Origin: Borrelia parkeri | Lineage (GTDB): Bacteria; Spirochaetota; Spirochaetia; Borreliales; Borreliaceae | Assembly: GCF_023035815.1 (NCBI RefSeq) | Contig: NZ_CP073159.1 | Span: 496,001-560,000, forward strand | Direction: 5' to 3' | Length of the DNA stretch: 64,000 nucleotides | Shown: positions 19,054-29,900 of the stretch, piece by piece | Layout: each line of letters begins with the position of its first letter | Numbering within the stretch: position 1 is the stretch's first letter | Translations under genes and position numbers: made by a program | The notes under the pieces: model-generated | The model's input: only the letters and a program-made list of their open reading frames with translations | What the model was told of the DNA's origin: nothing | Databases searched by the model: none

Positions 19054-19825
19054 TTTATTAAATGTCCTTTGCAAGAATTATCCAGGTCTGACAAGAGAAG
19101 AACTTAGAATTTTAATTTTGACTGGCAAGGTGTATGTCAATTCTCACAAAGAAAGAAATCCTAAGGTTTTGCTGTTAAGAAATAGTAAAATAGACTTAAT
19201 AGAGAGTGAGTCTAGGCAATTTGTTTCAAGAGGAGGTCATAAACTTTTTGAATCTTTAGAAAGATTTAAAGTTACAGTTAAAGATAAAATCTGTATAGAT
19301 GTTGGTGCTTCAACAGGTGGTTTTACAGATTGTCTTTTGCAAGAAGGTGCAAAGTTAGTCTATGCAGTTGATGTTGGATTTAATCAGCTATCTTATAAGT
19401 TAAGAGTTGATCCAAGGGTTAAAGTTTTTGAAAAGACTAATATTTTTGATATTAAACAATTTGACATACAACCTAATTTAGCCGTTATTGATGTTTCTTT
19501 TAGATCTGTAATTAGTATATGTGCAAATTTAATTGATAAACTTTCTGATAAGCTTATCGTTGTTCTTGTTAAACCTCAATTTGAGCTTAAAGGATTAAAT
19601 TTAGATATAAAAGATTTTAATGGTGTAGTTGGAAAGAGATATCTAAGTAAGATATTAAATAAGGTAATTAAAAAGTTTTATGATAATAATCTACAAATTG
19701 AAAATATATTAAAACTTTCAACCAAAGGACGGAAAGGAAATCAAGAATTTATGTTTTTGGTTGTTAGAGATAATTCAATGAATCTTATGCAATCTCTTGC
19801 CCTTCTTGATGATATTAATTTTTAA
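19034..19825 (+). CDS. tlyA: TlyA family rRNA methyltransferase (hemolysin-like)
   Basis: A 263-residue protein with an N-terminal S4 RNA-binding domain (about 15-70) and a Rossmann-like FtsJ-type methyltransferase domain. The SAM motif DVGASTGGFTDCLL is at about residues 91-104, followed by DVSFRSV and LVKPQFEL. In mycobacteria TlyA 2-prime-O-methylates rRNA and determines capreomycin sensitivity; hemolysin names are historical. The start is TTG inside the end of the preceding gene, with AGGA about 13 bases upstream, so the start is not certain. Confidence 0.87.
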   Translation: MKEYRNSLLNVLCKNYPGLTREELRILILTGKVYVNSHKERNPKVLLLRNSKIDLIESESRQFVSRGGHKLFESLERFKVTVKDKICIDVGASTGGFTDCLLQEGAKLVYAVDVGFNQLSYKLRVDPRVKVFEKTNIFDIKQFDIQPNLAVIDVSFRSVISICANLIDKLSDKLIVVLVKPQFELKGLNLDIKDFNGVVGKRYLSKILNKVIKKFYDNNLQIENILKLSTKGRKGNQEFMFLVVRDNSMNLMQSLALLDDINF

Positions 19826-20580
19826 TATTTTGCGAGTTTTTTATTATCTAGGATTCCTGAAAAGTCTAAATTTAAATCTTCAAGTATTATTGGATTGTTT
19901 TCAACTTTTAAAGTTATTCCGTTGATGCCTTGAATTTCAAGACATGTTAAAATAATTTGCTTGACCTGATTAATTGTTCCTTCTATTCCAAAACTATTTT
20001 CATAAAACTCTTTAGATAAATTTATGTGAGCAATTCCATCATTTATACTTAAGTTTAATACTTTAGTGTTGATAGGAATTAAACTTAAGAAATTATTTTT
20101 AAGTTCATATTCATTAGGACCGTTAATTAGTGCTTTTAATGTTTCTTTGAGAATATTTTTATCATATTGAATAGTTCGCTTAATCCATTGTTTTAAAAAA
20201 TGTCCCTCAGCGGTAACTTTTATAAAATATAGCTTAACTTCTTTTTTGTTTTTTAAGTATTTTTGTTCTTGATATTTAAATTCTTCTTCAATTTTTTGTA
20301 TTTCAGGTGGTTTTATTAAAAATTTTTCGTTGTTAAGTATTTTAATAGTTTCACTTTTTGTATTCTCTAGTTTTGCTTCTATCTTATTAGGTTTTGATTG
20401 GCTAAATTCAAAATTGTCATTATTGTCAATTTGTTCATTGAATATATTTTTAATGAGTGAATTTTTAATTATTAGTAATAAGCACAGTCCTGTTAAGAAT
20501 ATTGCAAATAATACTAAAAATATATCTATTTGATTAAAGCTACTTGTTTTTCGTTTACTATTTCTTTTTTTCCTTATCAA
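19822..20580 (-). CDS. Membrane-anchored GerMN-domain protein
   Basis: A 252-residue protein with a basic N-terminus, one membrane helix (about 17-44), a Lys/Glu-rich linker and a C-terminal domain from about 120 that resembles GerMN: KETLKALINGPN, then a segment with LSINDGIAHINLSKEF. GerMN domains occur in envelope and spore proteins and likely bind something in the periplasm. Start codon TTG at 20580 without a clear ribosome site. It overlaps the end of tlyA by 4 bases (convergent) and diverges from der. Confidence 0.72.
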   Translation of the reverse strand: MIRKKRNSKRKTSSFNQIDIFLVLFAIFLTGLCLLLIIKNSLIKNIFNEQIDNNDNFEFSQSKPNKIEAKLENTKSETIKILNNEKFLIKPPEIQKIEEEFKYQEQKYLKNKKEVKLYFIKVTAEGHFLKQWIKRTIQYDKNILKETLKALINGPNEYELKNNFLSLIPINTKVLNLSINDGIAHINLSKEFYENSFGIEGTINQVKQIILTCLEIQGINGITLKVENNPIILEDLNLDFSGILDNKKLAKY

Positions 20581-20666
20581 TTGGGCGTCCGTTTATAATT
20601 GGCATAAAGCTGCAATATCTGATATTATAATAGAAAAACCTACATAAGGAAAGAGGCAGTTTAGCT

Positions 20667-21983
20667 TTGATTGGTTCTAAAGTTCAAGATTATAAAAGTG
20701 TTCTTATTGTTGGCAGACCAAATGTTGGGAAGTCTACTTTATTTAATAAGCTTTTAAGCTCAAATAGAAGTATTACTGATGAAATTTATGGAGTTACTAG
20801 GGATTTGATAAAAGAGATTTGTACAGTAGATTCTTATAAATTTTATTTGATTGATGCTGGTGGATTTACCCTTTTAAAGGATGAACTTAGTAGGGTTGTG
20901 GTTAATAAAGTTATAAGCTTGCTTGATAGCATTGATTTAATCTTGTTTGTTTTAGATGTAAATGAAATTTTATCAGAAGATTATGAGCTTATTGAAAGGT
21001 TAAGAAAATATAGTGATAAGATAGTCTTGGTATTAAATAAAATAGATAGTCATCATAAGGAAGCCTTAACTTATGAATTTCAAAAGTTAGGCTTTCAAAA
21101 GAGCTTTTTAGTTAGTGCGACTCATGGAAAAGGAGTAAATAGCTTAAGAAATTTTTTAAAAAATTCAGTAGGCAAATTGGCAAGTGATGATAATCTTGAT
21201 GTTAAGATTGGCATTATAGGGAAGCCAAATTCAGGCAAATCTACTCTTATTAATTTTTTAGCAGGACGTGAAGTTTCAATTGTGTCTCAGGTTGCTGGGA
21301 CTACAAGGGATTTTGTTAAAGCAAGATTTCAAAGGAATGGTAAAACATTTGAGCTTATTGATACTGCTGGAATAAGGAGGCGAACAAGGGTAAATGAACT
21401 TATTGAACATTATTCTGTAAGTAGAGCTTTAAGAGTAATTGATATGGTAGATATTGTCTTTTTATTAGTTGATGTTAAAGAAGACTTAACGGCTCAAGAT
21501 AAGAAAATTGCTCATTATGCAACTAAACGGGGTAAAGGGATTATTATTGTGTTTACCAAGTGGGATCTTGTAAAGTCAAAAAGCGGTTATTTTGAGGCTT
21601 TAAAGAATCGTGTTAAGTTTTTTTTCCCAATTTTAAATTTTTCTCCCATATTAAGAATATCTGCTCATAAAAAAGAGGGGGTAGATAATCTTTTTAAAGA
21701 AGCAATTAAATTAAAAAAACAACTTGAATTTAAAATAAGTACTGCTGATTTGAATAAGATGTTAAGTTTATGGATTAAGGATTATCATTTGAATGCTTCA
21801 CATAAAGTGAAATATATAACTCAGATTAGTGTTAATCCTGTTAAGTTTATTTTATTTGCGAATAAAATAACTAATTTTCCAAATTCTTATTATAATTATT
21901 TAGTAAATAATATTCGTAAAATTGGTTATTATAATATTCCAATTTTAATAGAACTGAGAGAAAAAACAAGAGACTTAAAGTGA
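20667..21983 (+). CDS. der: Ribosome-assembly GTPase Der (EngA)
   Basis: Double GTPase needed for 50S maturation. It has 438 residues. Domain 1 has GRPNVGKST near residue 17, DAGGF and NKID; domain 2 has GKPNSGKST near 185, DTAGI and TKWD; a KH-like domain follows to the C-terminus. Start codon TTG with AAGAGG about 10 bases upstream. A TATAAT at 20626-20631 could be its -10 box but no well-spaced -35 is visible. First gene of a run that extends to pheT. Confidence 0.95.
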   Translation: MIGSKVQDYKSVLIVGRPNVGKSTLFNKLLSSNRSITDEIYGVTRDLIKEICTVDSYKFYLIDAGGFTLLKDELSRVVVNKVISLLDSIDLILFVLDVNEILSEDYELIERLRKYSDKIVLVLNKIDSHHKEALTYEFQKLGFQKSFLVSATHGKGVNSLRNFLKNSVGKLASDDNLDVKIGIIGKPNSGKSTLINFLAGREVSIVSQVAGTTRDFVKARFQRNGKTFELIDTAGIRRRTRVNELIEHYSVSRALRVIDMVDIVFLLVDVKEDLTAQDKKIAHYATKRGKGIIIVFTKWDLVKSKSGYFEALKNRVKFFFPILNFSPILRISAHKKEGVDNLFKEAIKLKKQLEFKISTADLNKMLSLWIKDYHLNASHKVKYITQISVNPVKFILFANKITNFPNSYYNYLVNNIRKIGYYNIPILIELREKTRDLK

Positions 21984-23233
21984 GATATATATTTTTATTT
22001 TTGATAGTTGCTAATCTGAATCTCTTTGCATTTGAGAATTTTTTTTATGATTTTAGTGTTAGAGCAAATTATGCAAAATATTTTAATTCGAGGAATACTG
22101 CTTTTAAGATAAACCCCCAAAAATATTATATTTCAGATAATTATTATGTTGAAGTATCAAATTCAATATTGGGAGATTATGCTTACTATTCTTTTTTTAA
22201 TCGAAAAAATGGTGCGTCTTATATTTTACCAGGCTCTTATGTAATTAAGGTTGGAAGATATGGTATTGAACAGATAAAGATATTTTTTCTAAATAGAGCA
22301 GATACTTTTATTAGAATAAAGGCAGGTGATGTTCATTCAAGTGCTGATTTTTATTTAATTAATACTTTCATTTATAAAGATATTAAATTGCCTTTTAAAA
22401 TTAGTGATATTGCTACTGGTTCTTTTTTAGAAATAGCTAAATATATTAGTAATTTTATTGATTTTGAACTTTTTAGACCCAGATCTCTTGAAGCTTATGA
22501 TAATATTTCTAATATTGTTGACAGTCTGAGAGCCTTTTTAAAGGTTTCTCCTTTAATATTTGAAGTACATGATGGAGCAATGAATGAACTAGGTGAAATG
22601 GTGTATATTAGAACGGGTGAACCTCAAAGAGAACCTATAGGATTTAATTGTTCTGGATTTGGTAAATGGGTAGCAGATTCAATTTATAAGGCAATGACAG
22701 GAAAGCTTTTAAAAATAAAGGATCTTAAAGTTAAGCATATTGGAATTAGGGGTAATAGTTTTACGAAGTACTATGAATTTAGTAGGGATCCATTTTTTGG
22801 ACTTGATTGGACTCGTAATATTGCCTATAAACTTAAAAATGTTGATGCTAATCTAGACTTATCTAGGGTTAAGGAGTTAGATGTAAATAATATTGGTTTT
22901 CTTAAGTATATTGAAAACCGTGGATATGAGATTGATAATTTAGAGTTTATTTTGTATTATTTAGCTGTCAAGGAGCCTGGTCATATGTATTTTGGCTCTT
23001 TGAATACAACAATTAATGGATTCCCAGGAAAGGTTTTTCATAAACATGTTGTTGTGTTATTTCCATTTATTGATAGAGAATCTATTTTTAGAGTATCTTT
23101 AATGGAAATTAATGATGAAACTTCAATTAAATCACTTAGAGGTAGATATCCAAATTCATATATTCATTTAGTTAGGGCCAAAGTTCCAAAGAATATATCT
23201 ATAGTGCCAATACCCAAAAGGATAAATAATTAG
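21980..23233 (+). CDS. Secreted protein with an NlpC/P60-like cysteine motif
   Basis: A 417-residue protein that overlaps der by 4 bases (GTG start). Residues 1-18 form a signal peptide ending LNLFAF. Near residue 222 the sequence FNCSGFGKWVADS resembles the catalytic-cysteine helix of NlpC/P60 peptidases (Cys224), and histidines at 354 and 356 (KVFHKHVVVLFPF) sit where a downstream catalytic His could be. A role in peptidoglycan or protein processing in the periplasm is an inference; I do not recognise a named family. Confidence 0.6.
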   Translation: MRYIFLFLIVANLNLFAFENFFYDFSVRANYAKYFNSRNTAFKINPQKYYISDNYYVEVSNSILGDYAYYSFFNRKNGASYILPGSYVIKVGRYGIEQIKIFFLNRADTFIRIKAGDVHSSADFYLINTFIYKDIKLPFKISDIATGSFLEIAKYISNFIDFELFRPRSLEAYDNISNIVDSLRAFLKVSPLIFEVHDGAMNELGEMVYIRTGEPQREPIGFNCSGFGKWVADSIYKAMTGKLLKIKDLKVKHIGIRGNSFTKYYEFSRDPFFGLDWTRNIAYKLKNVDANLDLSRVKELDVNNIGFLKYIENRGYEIDNLEFILYYLAVKEPGHMYFGSLNTTINGFPGKVFHKHVVVLFPFIDRESIFRVSLMEINDETSIKSLRGRYPNSYIHLVRAKVPKNISIVPIPKRINN

Positions 23234-23238
23234 ATATT

Positions 23239-23925
23239 ATGATAAAAGCTGTAGTTTTTGATCTTGATGGAACTCTTTATCCTGAAATTAATATTAATTT
23301 GATAATGTTTCCTGAATTTTTAAAAAATATTAAATTTTTTTTAGCTTTTAAAAAGGTAAGAAAGGAAATCAGAGGTTTACAAAAAGGAAAAAGTATTCCT
23401 TCTAGTAGAGATGAGTTGATGTCTATTCAGATTAAAATGCTTGCTGATCATTTGGGTTTTGATGAGAGTAGGTGTGGATTTTTATTGAATAAAATATATT
23501 ATAGTGAATCTTTTAGGAATAAATTTAGAAATCTCAAACCGTATTTTGGTGTTCATGATTTGATTTATTTTCTTAAATCAAAAGGAATAAAATTAGGAGT
23601 GATGTCAGATTTTCCTATTGCAACTCGTGTAAGTAATTTGTTAGGCATTGAAAATAGTTTTTGGGATGTTCTTTATTCATCAGAAGAGACTGGTTACTTA
23701 AAGCCAAACAAAATAGCTTTTTTAAGGATTATGGATGAATTAGGTATAGATAGTAATCATATTTTATATGTTGGTAATTCTTATGAATATGATATTTTAG
23801 GTGCTAGTGGTGTGTGTATGAGAACGGCTTATCTTTCTAAAAAAAAGTTGCTTAAAGATATGAAATGTGATTTTATCTTTAGTAATTATAAAGACTTGCA
23901 AAGATATATACTTTTAAATATATAG
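23239..23925 (+). CDS. HAD superfamily hydrolase
   Basis: A 228-residue phosphatase-type HAD protein. Motif I is VFDLDGTLYPE with the Asp nucleophile at residue 7 and Asp at 9. A helical cap follows, then GVMSDFP (motif II region), Lys in YLKPNKIAF, and motif III YVGNSYEYDILGASG. The fold suggests a small-molecule phosphatase such as a nucleotide or sugar phosphatase; the substrate is not readable. It lies 5 bases after the preceding gene. Confidence 0.85.
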   Translation: MIKAVVFDLDGTLYPEININLIMFPEFLKNIKFFLAFKKVRKEIRGLQKGKSIPSSRDELMSIQIKMLADHLGFDESRCGFLLNKIYYSESFRNKFRNLKPYFGVHDLIYFLKSKGIKLGVMSDFPIATRVSNLLGIENSFWDVLYSSEETGYLKPNKIAFLRIMDELGIDSNHILYVGNSYEYDILGASGVCMRTAYLSKKKLLKDMKCDFIFSNYKDLQRYILLNI

Positions 23926-23944
23926 AGTGTGGGTAAAATATTTT

Positions 23945-26900
23945 ATGATAGATTTTGTAACCGTTTTGGTTAATCTTTTATTGGTTTTCGTGATTTTATT
24001 TATTTATAGGCAGTATGATAGACGTTCAAGGGCTTTAGATAAGATTAAAAAATTTATTGATATTGCTAAGGATAACCTTGAAGATTTTATTGATGAGAAG
24101 ACAAAAGAGATCAATAATCTTGCTGTTGATATGGAAGCGTATCAACGTTCTAGTATAGAGATCATAAAAAAAATAGATGAAGTTCAGCGAAAAATTAAAG
24201 ATAAAAGTAATGATTTTGCAGAAGTTGAAAAAAAGATTGCTTATCATGATTCTATGCTTAAAGAGCTAGATGACATGGCCCTTAAAGTGCAAGATAATAT
24301 ACAACGACTTCAAGTGGATGGAAAAATAGTAGATAAACTTTCAAAAACTTTAAAGAATTTTAATACTCAGATTGATTCTATCGATTCTAGATTAAGTACA
24401 GTTTTTGAAAAATTCGATAAGACAAATAAGGAAAATCTTGAGACTATCAAAATTGAGAGTTGGGATAAGTTTGATAACACTATTAAAGATTTTAGTGTGA
24501 GAATGGATAATCTGGATAGAGAGCTTATATCTTATCAAGAATCATTGGTAATGATTGAAGAGAAAAAAAGAGAAATTTTGGATAAGGGTAATGAAAAACT
24601 TGAGAATGAATTTAAGGAGTTTGTGTTTAAAATTGAATCTAGCATAGATAATTATAATAAATCAATGGAAGATTCTTTTGGTATATATGAAACTAAATAT
24701 AAATCAATAGAAAATTCTCTTGATCTTATTGTAGAGCAAGCTAAGACTAAAATTAATGATAAGGAAGATTTTATTTTAACTAGATTGAATGAGGAGTTAC
24801 AGATAAAATTTGATGAAGTCTTTATGTACGTCGATGAGCGTTCTCATCATATGAGAGATAAACTCGAAAGCAAATTAGTATTAATAGACAATGAAATTTC
24901 TTCTCTGAGTTCTGTTTTTAAAGATAATACCTATTCTAGGCTGAATTCTCTTGAAGAGACTATAAGACAAGAGATGAGACAGTATGAAGAGCAATTTGCA
25001 GATATTTTGGAACAATTTAGGGTTCAAATTGAATCTAGTGTTGGTGATATTTATAAAGAATATGATAGTAAGATAAATCAATTTGATAAAGACATAAGAG
25101 ATAGGATAGAGAGTAGTTTAAAGGATGCTAATTCTAGGATAGAGAGTGTTCAGGGTGGAGTTAGGACTTTGCTTGATGATCTTGAAGAAGATTCTAATAG
25201 GATATATGTTGAATTTAAGGAAAAAGTTAAAGGGGATATTGATAGTTTTAGTGAAAATGTATTTTCAAGAATGAATGATGTTGGAAGTGAATTGGAATTG
25301 AAACTTTCAAATATCAGTACAGACATTCAAGATAGAATTTCTAAGTTGGATAGTAGCTTATATTCAGAGCTTAAAGAAATGAATGAAAAATTTGTTAATG
25401 ATTATTCGTGTTTAGATGGTAACATTAACTTAAAGTATGAAACTCTCTTAGAAGCTCTGAATTTAAAAAGTGGTGAATTAGAAATCCAACTGAAGGACAA
25501 GTATAAAAATATTGCAGATAAATTTGAGCATGACATTGATAAGCTCACCATTAAATGTGATGAAAAATTTAGTAGAATTTCTGAAAAATCAGATTATGAT
25601 TATCAAAATTTTGAGATTACTAGTACAAAGTTAAAAGAAAGTATAAGTTCTTTAAATGATTTGTTAGTACAAGACTTTGAGACTTTAAGAAGAGACTTCG
25701 AATCCAAGTTAAGTAAAGTGAGTGCTGATATTAATAATGAAGTGTTTAATTTAAAAAGTCATTATGGAGAGGATATAGGTGAATTTATTAAGCAGATGGA
25801 AGCTGACAAATTGCAATATGAACATTGGCAAAGGAAAGTAGGTTTGAATTTAGAGGATATTAAGTCTTATCTAAATAAAACTAATGAAGAATTTTTAAAT
25901 TTGATTGAAAAACAAAGGACTAAGGGAAAGGAACTTAGTGAAAATATTTTCAATGAACTCTCAGAACATATTCAAAAAAAAGCAATGGATATGCATACTA
26001 ATTGGAAAGATGAGCTTATTGTTTTAAATAAATCTTTACTTGATGTTAAAATTTCAAGTGAAGAATTACTTTTATCAACTTCTTCAAAGATCGATTCTTT
26101 TGAAAAAGATGTTAATGAGAGACTTGAATATGTTACATCAAAGACGGAGGACTTTGAAAGTTCAGTATTAGATAAGTATAAAGAATTAAGAGATATGTCA
26201 TATAATAACAGTGAAGAGACTTTATCAGGGATTAAGGAATTTATTGATAATCAAGCCGAAATAATTCATGACAAAATTATTATGATGCTTAATGGACTTA
26301 ATGAGGATTTTTCTAATAAAGAAGAGTTAATTAAAGGCAATATAGAAGAACTTGATTATAGACTTAAAGATTTCAAAGTTGAATGTGAAGATGTTTTGAA
26401 TAATCTTAGATCGGATCTTGATGGATTTATTGAAGCTAGGATGCAAAAAGTTTCTGAAATTAAGATAGATAATCAGAAGCAGATAGATAATTTTTTAAAT
26501 AGAATATCGGAAGACATCTTAAGTAAAAGAGATATGCTTAATAGTGAGATAGATAATAAGCTTAATGATTGGCAAGGTAAGTTAAGTGAAATATCAGTGA
26601 ATATTGAGAATGTATTATCTTCAGGAAAGATTGATATAAACTCAATTAATTCTGAGATGACTTTAAAGATTGAGGATCTTAAGAGTACTTTTGAAGGGCT
26701 TGAGAGTTATTATCTTGAAAAAATAGATGAGTTTAGAAATCAAGGAAATGTGTATGCAGATGAACTTCTGAAAAATATTATGAGTCATTTTGATACGGAT
26801 ACTAAGGACCTTGAGGAAAGTTTATCTAAGAAATTTGCTACAGTCTTAGAAAGGTCAGAAGAGTTTGTTAAAGAAGTTGATAGTTTGCTTAAGGATAAAA

Positions 26901-29900
26901 GGACAGATATTGCTTCATTTCAGGCAAGTATTGATATTACCATTGATTCTCTTAATTCAAGATTTAATGATGTGAATAGAGAAATTAATGAAAAATATAG
27001 TAAGGTAATATCTGATTCTAGAGGATATTCAGAAACCCTTGCAAATAAATTAGAGAATGAGATAGGATATGAGATTGAAAATGTAAATAGAAGGCTAACA
27101 GACAAAATAGATATTCTTAGCAAGAATATGGATGAAAATTTAGAAAATTTTAAGTCATCTTTTGATGTATCAAAGTATCAGGTTGAAAATTTTGAAATTA
27201 AAATTAAGGATATAATAGAAAAAGAAGAGCTAAGACTTGGTGAATTACTCAGAGAAATTGAGCGACAATATAGAATTAGACGGGAAGAGGCAATTGATTA
27301 CAAGAAAGCCATAGATAGTGATATTATTCAGTTAAGAGAACAGTTTATAGGAGTAATTAATGAACTTAAGAATAATATTGAGGATAAATCTGAATTTTTA
27401 AATGATCTTTATAAAGAAAGATTCAAGATTATTGAAAATAATTTTGAAGAGAGATATTCAACATTTTTTATTGAGAGCGAAGGGGCTATTTCAAAGATTA
27501 GAGATGAAATATATAAGATACTTACAGATAATGATGAACATTTGAGAGCAAAAATTTCTGAGATGGATCGTAATTTTGAGATAATCGATGGAAGGTCAAA
27601 GGAAATTCTAGAGCTTGAAGAAGATTTAAGAAAGAGAATACAAGAAGATAGTAATAACATACATCATCAATTTGATGTCATTAAGTCTGGTCTTGAGAAG
27701 GAAATAAAAGATCACTTTGATATGTATATGATTAAAGCCACTGCTGCAATTGATGAAGAGATTGAAAAATATGAGCGTGGGATTAATGAAAAGATATCCG
27801 TTCTTAAGTCAATTGAAAATAATTTTGAGATGATAGAGAAGAATTTAAAGGATAAAATTAGCGAATGTCATAATGAATTAGACAAGACTCTTGATGTGAG
27901 ATATGCTGAGCTTGAAGGTAAGTATGATGAGAAGCATTTGCTTGTAGAGAAGAAGATAAATGACAAGACTAATTCAGTTGAAGAGCTGATTGCAAGTAAG
28001 TATGCTGAGCTTGAAGGTAAGTATGATGAGAAGCATTTGCTTGTAGAGAAGAAGATAAATGACAAGACTAATTCAGTTGAAGAGCTGATTGCAAGTAAGT
28101 ATGCTGAGCTTGAAGGTAAGTATGATGAGAAGCATTTGCTTGTAGAGAAGAAGATAAATGACAAGACTAATTCAGTTGAAGAGCTGATTGCAAGTAAGTA
28201 TGCTGAGCTTGAAGGTAAGTATGATGAGAAGCATTTGCTTGTAGAGAAGAAGATAAATGACAAGACTAATTCAGTTGAAGAGCTGATTGCAAGTAAGTAT
28301 GCTGAGCTTGAAGGTAAATATGATGAAAAGCATTTGCTTGTAGAGAAGAAGATAAATGACAAGGCTAATTCAGTTGAAGAGTTGATTGCAAGTAAGTATG
28401 CTGAGCTTGATAGCAAATATTCCAATATGCACCTTGATATGGAAAATAGATTAAATGCATGTATTTCTGATTTAGGTATAGAACTTGCTCGTTCAAGTGA
28501 AAAGATGGATAAAGAAATTGAAGAACAATTAAAAAATCTTGGTGAACTTAAGTTAAGTTTGAGTAATATCGAAGGGGATGTATTAAAACTTAAAGAAGAT
28601 TCTTATCACAATGTGTCATCCTATCTCAAACTTCTTGAAGAGGATTTTTTTAAAGATTTGAAAGAAAGAAGTGATAATTTAAAAAATTCTTTAGAAAATT
28701 TTGTGGCATCCTCAGATCAAAGAATTGAAAATTTAGAGAGACATATAATTAAGAGCTTGGAAGATAAAGAAATTCTTATGAAGAATTTTAGAGTTGAAAT
28801 TGAACAGGAGCTTATGCTTAATAAAGAAAGTTTTTACTCAGAATTTAATAAAGAGTTTGATGTTAAAAAAAGAGATGCAGAGAGTAAAATAGTTGTAATG
28901 GAAACTAATGTTACTAATCGAATAGATGAGTTTATTCAACTTGTAGACAATCGTCAAAATAATGTTGATTCTTGGTTTTTAAAAGTTAAAGATGATATGA
29001 TAAATTGGCAAGAAAATGCTTACAAAGAGCTTGAAGAAAGAGCGGGCATTACAAAAAGGAGTTTAGATAAAATTAAAAGTGATGTTTCTGCTATTGAGAG
29101 TGGCTTGGAAGTTGTTAAAGATGATGTTAATCAGAGAACAAAAGAAATTTTTGATCGTTTGCAAGCAGATATTAAAGAATTTGAAAATAGATCTTATCTT
29201 AACTTGAAGAATATTTCAAATGAGGTTCAGGGTAAAGTTTTAAATATTGAAGATTTCATGGATTTTAAGATTAAATCTATAAATGATAAGATAGACTTAC
29301 ATGTTGAAGAGCTTGCAACACAAGTGGAAATCAAATTTTTAAGTCAGCAAAAAGATATTGAAGATAAAATTATTGAGGCTAATGAAAAGTTAGAATATGA
29401 ATTCAATTCAATGGCTTCTAGGCTTGATGAGGAAAAACAAAATATTGTAAGTAAATTTTTAAATGACACAGGCGGTTTTGAATCTCAAGTGCAATTGATG
29501 CAAGATGATGTTTTAAAGCTGGCTGAGAAAGTGCATGCATATAGAATTGATATTGAGAAAACAATTAGAGAAAATTATGATTCTTTTTCCAGTTCTATAA
29601 GAGAGGAATATACTGTGTTTGAGAATGAAGTTAAGAGTAGTTTGAATTATTCAGAAGAAGAGATACAGGCTTTAAGGGATAGTTTGAAGATTCAAGTTAA
29701 TAGCATAGAATCTGAATTTAAGGATAAATATGATTTAATGATTAAAGGTATTGATGATCGTGTATCACAACTTAAGTTAAAAGTATTAAACTATGATGGT
29801 GAGCTTAATCATTTTATAGATGAGGTTAAGGATAATTTAATTGTATACAAGGCTGACTTGAGAGAAGAACTTGATAGTCGTTATGCTGTAATGAGTTCTA

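Noticed and set aside
20599..20631. TTGGCA and TATAAT upstream of der as a promoter
   Set aside because: The spacer is 21 bases, too long for a standard sigma-70 promoter; only the -10 was mentioned.
27902..28396. Possible CRISPR-like array
   Set aside because: The units are contiguous, 99 bp long, in frame with a gene and have no unique spacers.
27868..28425. A 185-residue minus-strand open frame made of 33-residue repeats
   Set aside because: It is the complement of the 99-bp repeats in the coiled-coil gene. Its composition (Ser, Leu and Phe rich) follows from the opposite strand and it has no ribosome site.
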